Assembly: GCF_030929595.1 (NCBI RefSeq)
Contig: NZ_JAVFVR010000006.1
Coordinates: 248,001-312,000, forward strand
Source: Flavobacterium sp. LHD-85
GTDB taxonomy: Bacteria; Bacteroidota; Bacteroidia; Flavobacteriales; Flavobacteriaceae
Direction: 5' to 3'
DNA: 64,000 nucleotides
Made by a program: the position numbers and the translations under genes. The first letter of the stretch is position 1, and each line of letters opens with the position of its first letter. The notes beneath the pieces were generated by a model that searched no databases, was not told where the DNA came from, and saw only the letters and a program-made list of their open reading frames with translations. Below are positions 45,104-54,095 of this stretch, one piece after another.

Positions 45104-47920
45104 TTATTTTAATGGTTTGAAAACGACTTCCATAGAATCAGCTTTATCTAAAAATGAATTAGCAAATTCTTTAATGTCTTTTGCAGTGATGCTTTTTACA
45201 ATATCAACATAAGTTGCTGGGTCATTCATATCGTAAGCATTCTCAAAATAATTATAAATCAAGTTCATGCTATAACTATTGAAATTTTTGCTGTCTTCTC
45301 TCGATTTTAAATAGTTAGTTCTTGTTTTCTCAATGTCTTCAGCAGCGATTTCTCCTTTCTTGATTTTATCAATTTCCTGATACACAATTGGCAGTAAATG
45401 TTCTACTTTATCAGCATCGCAATCAAAATTGATCTGAAGGTTTGCTTTAGAAATTGGAAGTTTATCAATGCTCCCTTTTACTTGCGCGCCGTAAGTTCCG
45501 CCTTCTTTTTCACGAAGACTTTCAGTATAACGCAAAGTCAGCACATCGCTTAAATAGGAAACCAAGATTCTGTTTCTTTGAGAAAAAGCAACATCTTTTA
45601 AAAAGGCAATTCGAACAGAACTTTTTGGCGTTTCCATTTTAATGAAAACATCTCGATCAATTTTATTTGATGTCCATTTCGGAATATCTGTTTTAAATTT
45701 TTCTTTACGTTTAATTCCGTTTATACTTGCAATATACTTTTCTAACAAAGGTTTTAAAACTTCTGGCGTAACATCTCCAACAATATAAAATTCGAAGTTT
45801 GAAACATCTGCAAAACGATCCTGATAGAAAGCTTTCATTTTATCAAAAGATAAACCGTCGATATATTTTTGATTAAATGGCTGTACTCTCGGGTTGTTTT
45901 TTCCATAAACCACAACAGATAAACTATCATCCATTTTTGCATTGATATCATTTGCTCTGTTTTTAAGCGAATTTTCTAGTCTTTGCTTTAACAGTGCATA
46001 CATCTGATTGTCAAATCTTGGCTGCACAAAACGTAAATGAACCAACTGCATCATCGTTTCGATATCTTTTACATTTGCAGCACCCGAAACGGTTTCTTTA
46101 AGCGAGCTGATACTTACAGAAGAATTGGCAATTTTTCCTTTTAAAACTTTATCTAAATCAACATTCGAAAGTTCGCCAACTCCAGACATCATGGCCAAAG
46201 TTGTCGTACGTCCAATTGACGGAAGATCTTGCGGTTCGTACAATGAAGTTCCGCCAAAACTTTCGGCTTTAAGCTCGACTTCTTTTTTGTTTTTATCGGC
46301 AAATTTATAGTGCACTTTTACGCCGTTGCTCAATACAAAAGTGGTAGCATTGATTGCCGTTTCTTTTTTCTCTGAAACAATTTTTCCTGAATTGATTTTC
46401 AGATTTCCTAAAAGTGTTTTTCCTTCAAAAGTATCCACATAAGGCTGTAACGAAGCATCATTTTCAGCTTTCTGAATAATATCAAAAGCTTTTTCCTTCG
46501 TTAAGTTATTTTCGCTTTCTACACCTGTAACCGCTACAACGCGATTTTGCGCCGTATATAACTTACTGATTTGTTCTTGAAGAATTTTGGTATCTAGATT
46601 TTTCAAAATGCTTTTAACCATTTCAAATTCTGCTTTAGGATCGGCAATAACTTCATGATCTAGATAATCATCTTTTACCATTCCGATAACATCTTTATGC
46701 GAAATCTCATTTAGCTTTTCTAAGTAATTTTCGTAACCCGAAATGTTTTCTGCAACAGCCCTTTCGATTTCTCCTTTAGAAAAACCAAATTTATACGCAC
46801 GAACCCATTCGTTCATTACCATTGCAAAAGCTTCGGCTTGTTTTTCTGGCTTTGGAGAAACATTCAAAATCCAAATATCATTTAAACGAGTATAGTTTTG
46901 ATATCCAATTGAAGCACTTTTAAATGGGCATTCTTGTTTCTGCGCCAGTTCTGCCAAACGATTATTTAGGATAGAAAAAGCAAGGCTTCTTTGAGTAGAT
47001 TTTTCTAATTCAGCATAAGTATTTGTTGATTTTTCAGCTGTATGACGAATCATAAAACTAATGTTTGAAGCTGAAATTTCTTTGTCTAAAGCCAATTTAA
47101 AAGTTGGTTCTACTCTTTCTGGAATCGCGATTTCAAAACGCTTTTTAGGATTTACTGGTGTCGGAATATCCGCAAAAAGTTTTTTGATTTTTGCTTCAAT
47201 TTCATCTGCATTGATATCTCCTACAATTGCGATCGCCTGCAAGTCTGGACGATACCAATCTTTATAAAAATCTTTTAAAACTTGATATTTGAAGTTCTTT
47301 ACAATGTCCATATCACCAATTGGCATGCGGTCTGCATAAAGCGAATTGTTGTAATAATACGGCGCTAACTGATTGTAAATTCTAGCTCTTGCATTTTGTC
47401 TCGTACGCCATTCTTCGGTAATTACACCACGTTCAGCATCTATTTCTTCATTTGTAAGTGATAAAAAATTAGACCAATCGTGCAAAACCAATAAACAAGT
47501 ATCAATAACTCCACCATCTTTTGACGGAATATTGTCTAGGTTGTAAACCGTTTCGTCTGTGCTTGTATATGCATTGATATTTCTCCCGAAAACAGCTCCT
47601 TGTTTTTGAAGCGTATTCAAGATTCCTTTCCCTTCAAAATGTTTCGTTCCGTTAAACGCCATGTGTTCCAAGAAATGCGCCAGACCTTTCTGCTGGTCGT
47701 TTTCTAAAATTGAACCAACGTTTTGAATGATATAATAACTCGCCGTATTTTTATTGACATCTGTCGGATAAATATAATACGTCATTCCGTTTGGCAGCAC
47801 TCCTTTTTTTATTTTCTGGTTGACTGCAATTGGATCTGTTGCTTTAAAGTTTTGCGCTTGCGCGAAAGTTAAACTTCCGATAAAAAGCAGTAAAACTGAT
47901 ATTTTTTTGCTGTATTTCAT
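45104..47920 (-). CDS. M16-family zinc protease (PqqL-like)
   Basis: A 938-residue exported protease (signal peptide ends near FAQAQ). The inverted zinc motif HFLEH (82-86) and the distal acidic ligand region (ERGVITEEW near 155) are intact. A second M16 half (about 500-938) lacks the motif, as in the non-catalytic half of full-length M16 enzymes. Length and layout match E. coli PqqL, which digests imported proteins in the periplasm. It is the last gene of the SusCD operon, 11 bp after the TlpA-like gene. Confidence 0.93.
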   Translation of the reverse strand: MKYSKKISVLLLFIGSLTFAQAQNFKATDPIAVNQKIKKGVLPNGMTYYIYPTDVNKNTASYYIIQNVGSILENDQQKGLAHFLEHMAFNGTKHFEGKGILNTLQKQGAVFGRNINAYTSTDETVYNLDNIPSKDGGVIDTCLLVLHDWSNFLSLTNEEIDAERGVITEEWRTRQNARARIYNQLAPYYYNNSLYADRMPIGDMDIVKNFKYQVLKDFYKDWYRPDLQAIAIVGDINADEIEAKIKKLFADIPTPVNPKKRFEIAIPERVEPTFKLALDKEISASNISFMIRHTAEKSTNTYAELEKSTQRSLAFSILNNRLAELAQKQECPFKSASIGYQNYTRLNDIWILNVSPKPEKQAEAFAMVMNEWVRAYKFGFSKGEIERAVAENISGYENYLEKLNEISHKDVIGMVKDDYLDHEVIADPKAEFEMVKSILKNLDTKILQEQISKLYTAQNRVVAVTGVESENNLTKEKAFDIIQKAENDASLQPYVDTFEGKTLLGNLKINSGKIVSEKKETAINATTFVLSNGVKVHYKFADKNKKEVELKAESFGGTSLYEPQDLPSIGRTTTLAMMSGVGELSNVDLDKVLKGKIANSSVSISSLKETVSGAANVKDIETMMQLVHLRFVQPRFDNQMYALLKQRLENSLKNRANDINAKMDDSLSVVVYGKNNPRVQPFNQKYIDGLSFDKMKAFYQDRFADVSNFEFYIVGDVTPEVLKPLLEKYIASINGIKRKEKFKTDIPKWTSNKIDRDVFIKMETPKSSVRIAFLKDVAFSQRNRILVSYLSDVLTLRYTESLREKEGGTYGAQVKGSIDKLPISKANLQINFDCDADKVEHLLPIVYQEIDKIKKGEIAAEDIEKTRTNYLKSREDSKNFNSYSMNLIYNYFENAYDMNDPATYVDIVKSITAKDIKEFANSFLDKADSMEVVFKPLK

Positions 47921-47931
47921 AAAGCTATTAA

Positions 47932-49314
47932 TTAACCTTTCAATAATTTGTCCAGTTGTTCTCTCAACTCTGGATTTGACGGACGAAGTGCATCTGCATT
48001 GATAATGTTTCCTTTTGGATCAAACAATAAAAATCTCGGAATTGCATTTACATCATAGTTTTTAGCTACATCAGAACTAAAATCTTTATCAGCCATTAAC
48101 TGAATTCCTTTTAATTGTTCTTTGGTAACGTAATCTTTCCATTTTTGAGCATCTTTTGGTTTATCTAACGAAAGACTTACAAAAACAATATTTTTTCCGT
48201 GATAATCTTCTTCGATTTTTTTCATGTGAGGAATCTCAGCTTTACATGGTCCGCACCAAGTTGCCCATAAATCGATGTACACAAATTTACCTTTAAAATC
48301 TGAAAAGGAAACCGGTTTATTGTTAATGTCATTGTATGTAAAATCTAAACCTTTCTGCCCTACACTTTTATGAAGCACTTTTTCATATTCTAATAAAAAT
48401 GCTTTGCTCGCATCAGAAATCATAAAAGGTTTAATGCTTGGCGCAACTTTTTCGTATTCTTCAATTTTCATTTTAGAAGTTGCAACTTCTTCACGAAGAT
48501 AGGCATCTTTTAAAGCTGGATCTGTAATATGAGTAATTGCTTCTGTTAAATCTAAACGTTTTGGTTTCTCACCACCATTAATGGTTACATAGAAAAAATA
48601 ATTGGTCATCAAAGAAACTCCATTTGCTAATTTCAACAAATCTGGATCTGTAAATTTCTTGTCTGTCATCCAGGTTTTGATTACCGCTGGGCGGTCGTCT
48701 TTGTCTGGGAATGCGGTTCTTGGCATTCTGAAAAAAGTGTACGTTAGTTCTTCTACATCTGTTGCAACAGCTAATTTTAATAATTTATTGAAACTAGCAT
48801 CTTTTGTTTTAATCGATTTTGAAAATTCATCTGCTTTAGCAAGACCTTTATCAATAAATGGATAAAATTGCACATACGTGATATTTTCACCCAAACGGGC
48901 AAAAGGAGCAAACTCATTGTAGATTTCGTTTGCTTTTTGTACCAAAGCATTTTGTCCAATATTTTTTCCGCTTAAAACATAACTTGTTTGATTTACCGCC
49001 AAATTAATGTCCAATTTAGGTTCCAGATACAAACGAATTAATTGTTTTCTGCTTTTAAATTGCCCGTAATCTACATAATAAAAGCCAGCAGCTGAAACTG
49101 GTGTCATAAAGCCGAATTCCCCCAGCGAATTAACTTTTGCGGTAGCAGCAACGACTGGCTTTCCATCTTCAACATTGTAAAGTGTAACTTCTTTTGCTTT
49201 GAAATCTGGAATTGAAATTGTTCCTCTAATTACTGCATATTCTGAAAGATTTGCAGCAAAACTCATTTGAACCATGATGAAGGTAAAAATGAAATAAAAA
49301 ATGTGTTTTTTCAT
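47932..49314 (-). CDS. TlpA-like exported thioredoxin-fold protein
   Basis: A 460-residue exported protein (signal peptide ends near MSFAA). The N-terminal half is a DUF4369-like beta domain. The C-terminal AhpC/TlpA domain (from about 325) has WCGPC in LWATWCGPCKAEIPHM and the cis-Pro region AIPRFLLFD. It probably reduces or isomerises disulfides of substrates or partners in the periplasm. In the protease operon it could open disulfide-bonded proteins before proteolysis. Confidence 0.9.
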   Translation of the reverse strand: MKKHIFYFIFTFIMVQMSFAANLSEYAVIRGTISIPDFKAKEVTLYNVEDGKPVVAATAKVNSLGEFGFMTPVSAAGFYYVDYGQFKSRKQLIRLYLEPKLDINLAVNQTSYVLSGKNIGQNALVQKANEIYNEFAPFARLGENITYVQFYPFIDKGLAKADEFSKSIKTKDASFNKLLKLAVATDVEELTYTFFRMPRTAFPDKDDRPAVIKTWMTDKKFTDPDLLKLANGVSLMTNYFFYVTINGGEKPKRLDLTEAITHITDPALKDAYLREEVATSKMKIEEYEKVAPSIKPFMISDASKAFLLEYEKVLHKSVGQKGLDFTYNDINNKPVSFSDFKGKFVYIDLWATWCGPCKAEIPHMKKIEEDYHGKNIVFVSLSLDKPKDAQKWKDYVTKEQLKGIQLMADKDFSSDVAKNYDVNAIPRFLLFDPKGNIINADALRPSNPELREQLDKLLKG

Positions 49315-49341
49315 TGTTTCTTTGTTTTTTGGTTGATAGTT

Positions 49342-50814
49342 TTAAATTGAAATTCTCATGGATTGATCTCCTTGTTCTATAATAAAATCTTTGCTTTCTT
49401 TAGTTTCTTTCAGCTTTTTAAGAATTTCAGGATTCAATAAATCCTTGGTCTCAAAATCATTGATTTGTGTGACTTTTGCGCCAATTTTTACTTTTTTCAA
49501 ATCTTCATTCTCCTGATCTATAATTCTTTTTACCAAAAGATTCTGATTTTCGTCAAACTCCAAAATGAGTCCGCTTAAATAAAAAGAAGACGCTTTTTTG
49601 AAATTTTTGTTTGGTTCTAGATAAACCGTTTTATCCAATAAATTGATTGTAAAATTGAAACGTCTTATTAAGTCGATTCCGAGAGAACCATCGGCAAAAG
49701 CCCAGTTTTTATTTGCTTCGTCATATTCCTGCAAAGCAATTGTTACGTTTGGAAAATTGTTTCCGTTTAAACCGACATTTGGAATAGCGCCACCAACAAT
49801 TCCCGTTTGTTTCCCTAAACTGAAATTGACCGATTTATATTCGGTTTTTAAACTTGCTTCGAGATTATTTTTATGGTTGAAAGGTCCGTAAGCTATAAGA
49901 TCGTAACCTGCTCCAGTATCAAAAGTGAAACTGCCATCGACTGTTTTTTTATCTTCAAAGGTCAGATTCATTTTTACTACCGGAAGTCCCGATTTATAAT
50001 CAAAAACTAATGGCTTCGCTTTTCCCCAATACTTAAAATTTCCGAAATTGTACAAGTCAATTGTCATCGTGTCAAAATTCACCGATGTGATAAAATTCCT
50101 CAACAAGTTTGCACCAAACAATCCGTCGTAAACGCCATGTTTTGGAAAAATAACCAAACCTTGATTTTTCAGAACTTGATCGCCAATATAAATGGTATTA
50201 TCTGCAGAATAATCCACTTGCTGACTTCCGCCAACTACAGATGCCGATTTACTTTTGGTAACGACAACTCCAGCTTTGTAAGCGCTGTCGGGGTTGAGCG
50301 CCATTCCGTCGGCACCCGTATCAAAAAGCATTAAAAATTCGCGGTCGCCTTTGTTGAGTTTTATTTTAATGGCGATTCCGTTTTCGATAATTTGAAACGG
50401 AATGCTTGCTATTTCTTTTACTTGCGCATGTCGGTCAACTCTGTATAAAGAATCAAAAAAAGTCACGTACAGCATTTTATTTTCTGAGTTGAAAACAATT
50501 TGAGACGGCTTTTTTTCTTTTCCATTAAAACAGAAATCTACCAAGACAAAAATTTCATTTTTAATCGCGACAGATTTTCCAATCTGAATTGAGTCTAAAG
50601 CTGGAAATGCTTTAAAAATACTATTCAGATAAAATTCGTTCGAAGAAGCATCTCCAACGCCAACGGTAAATTGCGGCGCTAGAAGATCCTTAATTTCATT
50701 ATAATTTTTATTCTGAAAAGCTTTTTCGAAAGTTTTAATAGATTTCTGAATGCTGTTTTGAGCCTGAATCGTACAGCCAAAAATGAATATTAAAAAGAAT
50801 AGTATCTTTCTCAT
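49342..50814 (-). CDS. two-lobed retropepsin-like aspartyl protease with PDZ-like C-terminus
   Basis: A 490-residue exported protein (signal peptide ends near IQAQ). Two aspartyl protease active-site motifs are present, DTGAD at 165-169 and DTGAG at 299-303, each followed by hydrophobic-hydrophobic-Gly regions (GLFGANLL; GSLGIDLI). A PDZ-like segment (about 415-490) ends the protein. Both catalytic aspartates are in one chain, as in pepsin-like double domains but with the retropepsin DTGA form common in Bacteroidota. It lies between two thioredoxin-fold genes of the same operon. Confidence 0.85.
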   Translation of the reverse strand: MRKILFFLIFIFGCTIQAQNSIQKSIKTFEKAFQNKNYNEIKDLLAPQFTVGVGDASSNEFYLNSIFKAFPALDSIQIGKSVAIKNEIFVLVDFCFNGKEKKPSQIVFNSENKMLYVTFFDSLYRVDRHAQVKEIASIPFQIIENGIAIKIKLNKGDREFLMLFDTGADGMALNPDSAYKAGVVVTKSKSASVVGGSQQVDYSADNTIYIGDQVLKNQGLVIFPKHGVYDGLFGANLLRNFITSVNFDTMTIDLYNFGNFKYWGKAKPLVFDYKSGLPVVKMNLTFEDKKTVDGSFTFDTGAGYDLIAYGPFNHKNNLEASLKTEYKSVNFSLGKQTGIVGGAIPNVGLNGNNFPNVTIALQEYDEANKNWAFADGSLGIDLIRRFNFTINLLDKTVYLEPNKNFKKASSFYLSGLILEFDENQNLLVKRIIDQENEDLKKVKIGAKVTQINDFETKDLLNPEILKKLKETKESKDFIIEQGDQSMRISI

Positions 50815-50820
50815 ATCGAA

Positions 50821-51690
50821 TTACTTTTGTGCTGTATTTGGTTTCACTACAACTTTTTCTACTCCAAAATCTTTCAATAAAATACCCGAATATTTTGCAA
50901 ATTCTTCAGGCGTATAAAGTTCTTTGGAGTCATTTACCAATTCTGTAAATCCTTTTAAATCGTTCTTTTTTTCAAACTCTTTTTTCTTACGCTGTAAAAT
51001 ACCGAATACATGAGTTGTCACATTCCATGTTCCGTAATCTTTTGCTAATTTTTTACTTGCTAAAAGAAATGGATCATCGTATTGTTTACCAACTCTTAAA
51101 CCTGTAATAATTACAAAAGAAATTTCATCAGAAGCATCTTTAGATTTTAAATACGTATCGATAACATCAAATTGAACATTTCTTTTTCCGTTTAAATACG
51201 CTTCTTTGTAAAAATCAGGATAATCTTTTTCTTGAATTTCTGGGCTATACTTTTTGAAATTTCCTTTTTTGGCAGCTTCTTTTGCATTTTGAAGCAGTAC
51301 AGTAAATTGCTCTACATTATGAAAACCGCCTGCAATGTCAATTATTTTTCCATCGGCATTCATCAATAAAAAAGTTGGAAATCCTGTAACGCCATATTTC
51401 ATGCATAGCTTTTTACCGATTTCTTCTTTCAAAATATCCGATTTGAAAGTGACAAAATCAGCATTTAAAACTGCAGCAACTTTTGGATCTGGAAATACTT
51501 CTTTGTCCATTTGTGCGCATGGCATACAGCCTGTAAAATACAAATCGACAAAGATCAATTTTTTCTCTGTTTGTGCTTGTTTTTTAGCTTGTTCCCAACT
51601 TTCTTGAGTGGATTGCGCTTGTACTTTTAAGGCAATAGACGGACAGGCAAGCAGCAGAACTGCGCTTGCAATTTTAAAAAAACGTTTCAT
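50821..51690 (-). CDS. exported thioredoxin-family protein (CMPC)
   Basis: A 289-residue exported protein (signal peptide ends near KVQAQ) with a thioredoxin_7/DUF255-like domain. The active site GCMPC has Cys55 and Cys58, and the cis-Pro loop is VTGFPTFLLMNADG. A helical C-terminal domain (about 150-289) follows. Its redox partner could be DsbD. It lies 6 bp before the retropepsin gene and behind an intercistronic terminator-like hairpin. Confidence 0.88.
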   Translation of the reverse strand: MKRFFKIASAVLLLACPSIALKVQAQSTQESWEQAKKQAQTEKKLIFVDLYFTGCMPCAQMDKEVFPDPKVAAVLNADFVTFKSDILKEEIGKKLCMKYGVTGFPTFLLMNADGKIIDIAGGFHNVEQFTVLLQNAKEAAKKGNFKKYSPEIQEKDYPDFYKEAYLNGKRNVQFDVIDTYLKSKDASDEISFVIITGLRVGKQYDDPFLLASKKLAKDYGTWNVTTHVFGILQRKKKEFEKKNDLKGFTELVNDSKELYTPEEFAKYSGILLKDFGVEKVVVKPNTAQK

Positions 51691-51707
51691 AAAATGTGGT
51701 TTTTAGA

Positions 51708-51744
51708 AACCGAATGAAGAATGAATTTTACACTTCATTCGGTT
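51708..51744 (-). terminator. intercistronic hairpin inside the SusCD operon
   Basis: On the minus strand AACCGAATGAAG pairs with CTTCATTCGGTT (12 bp), with a 13-nt loop and only a short T-run after it. It separates the surface-capture genes (SusC to PKD-like) from the protease/redox genes and could set a lower level for the latter. Confidence 0.65.
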
Positions 51745-51763
51745 TTGTTTTTAGGTTTTATAA

Positions 51764-53266
51764 TTATCTAACTCGATACGTAACATCAACAATTTTGCAT
51801 AAGCCTGAATAACTGTTAGCAAGAATCAAATCTCCATTTACAGGTGGTACTGTATACAATTCTAATTTTCCTGTTGTGCTGTAAGACCCCACAATAAGTT
51901 TGTTGACAATTTCTTTTTTCCCTCTCCTGTTGAAACCTATATAAGTAATTTCGTCAGCTCCTTTATCCAACATCAATTTTGCAGATTGCGTTCCGCTATC
52001 ATATTCATACAATTTGTTTCCTACAGTATAAAATAAATAACCAGTGTCTGGACTTACGGCAAATTTTGTTGCTTTATCAAAATCTGGTGCATTTAGAATT
52101 TCTTTATAATACGTTTGTGCTAAAGTTGGTGAAAAACGAAGCAAGTGATATTTTCCTGTTGTAAGATTTTTTAGCACAGCAAAACTTTCCCCTTGATTAT
52201 AATCGGAACTCGTCATATACACCAAATCACAATTAGTTTTATTCCAATCTAAAACAGTTGAAGAACCTACAAGCGGCGGCATTGCGGAACAAGAACCTTT
52301 TGAGTCATTAAAACGTAAAAAACGATGTAAATCTCGATCAAAAAATACTGGATTATACGGTGACGATACGACACTTTCTGCTATAAAAGGTGCTGCGTAA
52401 AAGCTTTTGGGTTCTGTTTCCACTTTATTTTGCGGCAGCCCATATCTAACTTGCGTTGCTCTATTATAATAATAAATATTTCCATTGCTGTAAAGAAAGT
52501 TTTGACTTCCTAAACCAACGGCTTTCATAAAATCGACACCAAAATTATTTGGAAGCGCACCGCCAATTGTTTCATAAGCTATATTCTGGGTTGGAACCCA
52601 GCCGAAAGAATCAGGATCAAGTCTTGCCGTTCCAGATTCTGATGCCGTAACGTAAATACCATATGTAGGAGAAGTAGTTGGCACTGCCGATCCAAAACAA
52701 TCTACATCTACTGCTTTTCCTTCTAGTTTTAATGCTGATCCAGAATAAGCTAAAACATCGTTTATGATACGAATACTTGCTCCTCCAGGAATTAGAGACA
52801 CCATATCTAAACGTGCTTTTCCGTCTACATCACCAACAATCATCCAGCCTTCGTAAATAGAAGAAACTACATTTAAGGTAAAAGGTTTTTGCTGCCATCT
52901 TACACCTGTTACTTTATCTTTTATAAAATAATAAACGGTATATTTTGCAGGTGGCAACTTTACAACATCATCATAATCTTTTGTTGTTGCTATAATTGTT
53001 CTAGATTCTGATGCTATTTTACTTGGGTTAACTGCTACCCATTCATATTCATAGCGATCTGGATTGCTGCCATCATCCATCGTTGGATTTAAATCTGGTT
53101 TTATTAGGAACGGGTCGCCATTATAAATTATATATTCTTCTTCAATTCCTTTAACATTTAATTCATTTATAGCATTATAATCATAAGTCCCTTCATCGCT
53201 TACGCAGCCCCAGTTTAGAAACAGCAGTAAGAAAAGGGCAAATTCTATCTTTATATTTTTAAACAT
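51764..53266 (-). CDS. PKD-like family lipoprotein of a SusCD operon
   Basis: A 500-residue lipoprotein (lipobox LNWGC, then VSDEGTYDYNAINELNVKG). This start and the following Ig/PKD-like region (about 35-135) match the PKD-like (PF16407) lipoproteins that follow SusD and DUF4843 in Bacteroidota. The rest has repeat-like beta strands (YGIYVTASESGTARL, YFVLYTVGNKLYEYDSGT-like) suggesting a propeller. It probably sits on the cell surface and helps bind the cargo. No catalytic motif seen. Confidence 0.82.
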   Translation of the reverse strand: MFKNIKIEFALFLLLFLNWGCVSDEGTYDYNAINELNVKGIEEEYIIYNGDPFLIKPDLNPTMDDGSNPDRYEYEWVAVNPSKIASESRTIIATTKDYDDVVKLPPAKYTVYYFIKDKVTGVRWQQKPFTLNVVSSIYEGWMIVGDVDGKARLDMVSLIPGGASIRIINDVLAYSGSALKLEGKAVDVDCFGSAVPTTSPTYGIYVTASESGTARLDPDSFGWVPTQNIAYETIGGALPNNFGVDFMKAVGLGSQNFLYSNGNIYYYNRATQVRYGLPQNKVETEPKSFYAAPFIAESVVSSPYNPVFFDRDLHRFLRFNDSKGSCSAMPPLVGSSTVLDWNKTNCDLVYMTSSDYNQGESFAVLKNLTTGKYHLLRFSPTLAQTYYKEILNAPDFDKATKFAVSPDTGYLFYTVGNKLYEYDSGTQSAKLMLDKGADEITYIGFNRRGKKEIVNKLIVGSYSTTGKLELYTVPPVNGDLILANSYSGLCKIVDVTYRVR

Positions 53267-53300
53267 GATAGTATATTTTTAAATTAAATAATTGATTTAA

Positions 53301-54083
53301 TTAAGGAAAAAGCATTTCGGTGCCATTTTCTTCATAAACTGTATTTCCAGATGCTTTTTGTTCTGCCAAATAACGTTTCATGAAATTTTGATAGTACTGC
53401 ATCTCTGGAATTGATAAACCTACAGCTGATGATGATGGTGCCTGGTTAAAAATTATCGGATCTAAATTCATCAGATCACACATCAAGAAAAATTTCTTTG
53501 CTGAAAATGTCCCTAAAAAACTTACCACCCAACCCTTTGGCTGTGATAATAAATCATCAAACGTTAATTCAAATTGAATAAAGCTCATTGTTTTCTTTGT
53601 CAAAACGTTGATAACTTTAGTTTGCATTTCGGTTTTAAAAAATTCATTTCCTTCTAAGTTAAAAACTAGAGAAAATGCATTTTTTTTCATATCGGGAGTT
53701 CTCTTAACTAACACTCTAATGGTATCAACTACTTTTCCCGCCGGAATAATTATTTTATCTGGTATTGTAAAATGGGTATCCTTTATTGCTGTACTTGATG
53801 GATCTATTGCAATTTTTACTTCTCGGTCAACATTACTCGCTTTTCCTTGAACTGCAATAGGAATTTTAAACAAACGTTCAGTAATAACAGGATTGTCTAA
53901 ACTAAAACTTAGACCAATACTATCTGTTAATACTTTTGCTCCATTTAGGGAAACATAAGAAACCACTGCTGGAGAAAAATAGATATTATCTTTGCCGCTG
54001 TAGGTTTCTATTTCTTCTTTAGTGCAAGATGAAAATCCTGTAATAATAAGAAGCGTAATACTTAAAATCAATATTTTTTTCAT
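53301..54083 (-). CDS. DUF4843 domain lipoprotein
   Basis: A 260-residue lipoprotein (lipobox GFSSC). It contains YSGKDNIYFSPA and the two-part beta-sandwich pattern of DUF4843 (PF16132), including IPIAVQGKASNVDREVKIAI and TLRV-type strands. The family is almost always encoded after susD in Bacteroidota loci. The molecular role is unknown; surface binding is likely. It starts 12 bp after the SusD stop. Confidence 0.85.
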   Translation of the reverse strand: MKKILILSITLLIITGFSSCTKEEIETYSGKDNIYFSPAVVSYVSLNGAKVLTDSIGLSFSLDNPVITERLFKIPIAVQGKASNVDREVKIAIDPSSTAIKDTHFTIPDKIIIPAGKVVDTIRVLVKRTPDMKKNAFSLVFNLEGNEFFKTEMQTKVINVLTKKTMSFIQFELTFDDLLSQPKGWVVSFLGTFSAKKFFLMCDLMNLDPIIFNQAPSSSAVGLSIPEMQYYQNFMKRYLAEQKASGNTVYEENGTEMLFP

Positions 54084-54095
54084 GCTATACCTTTT

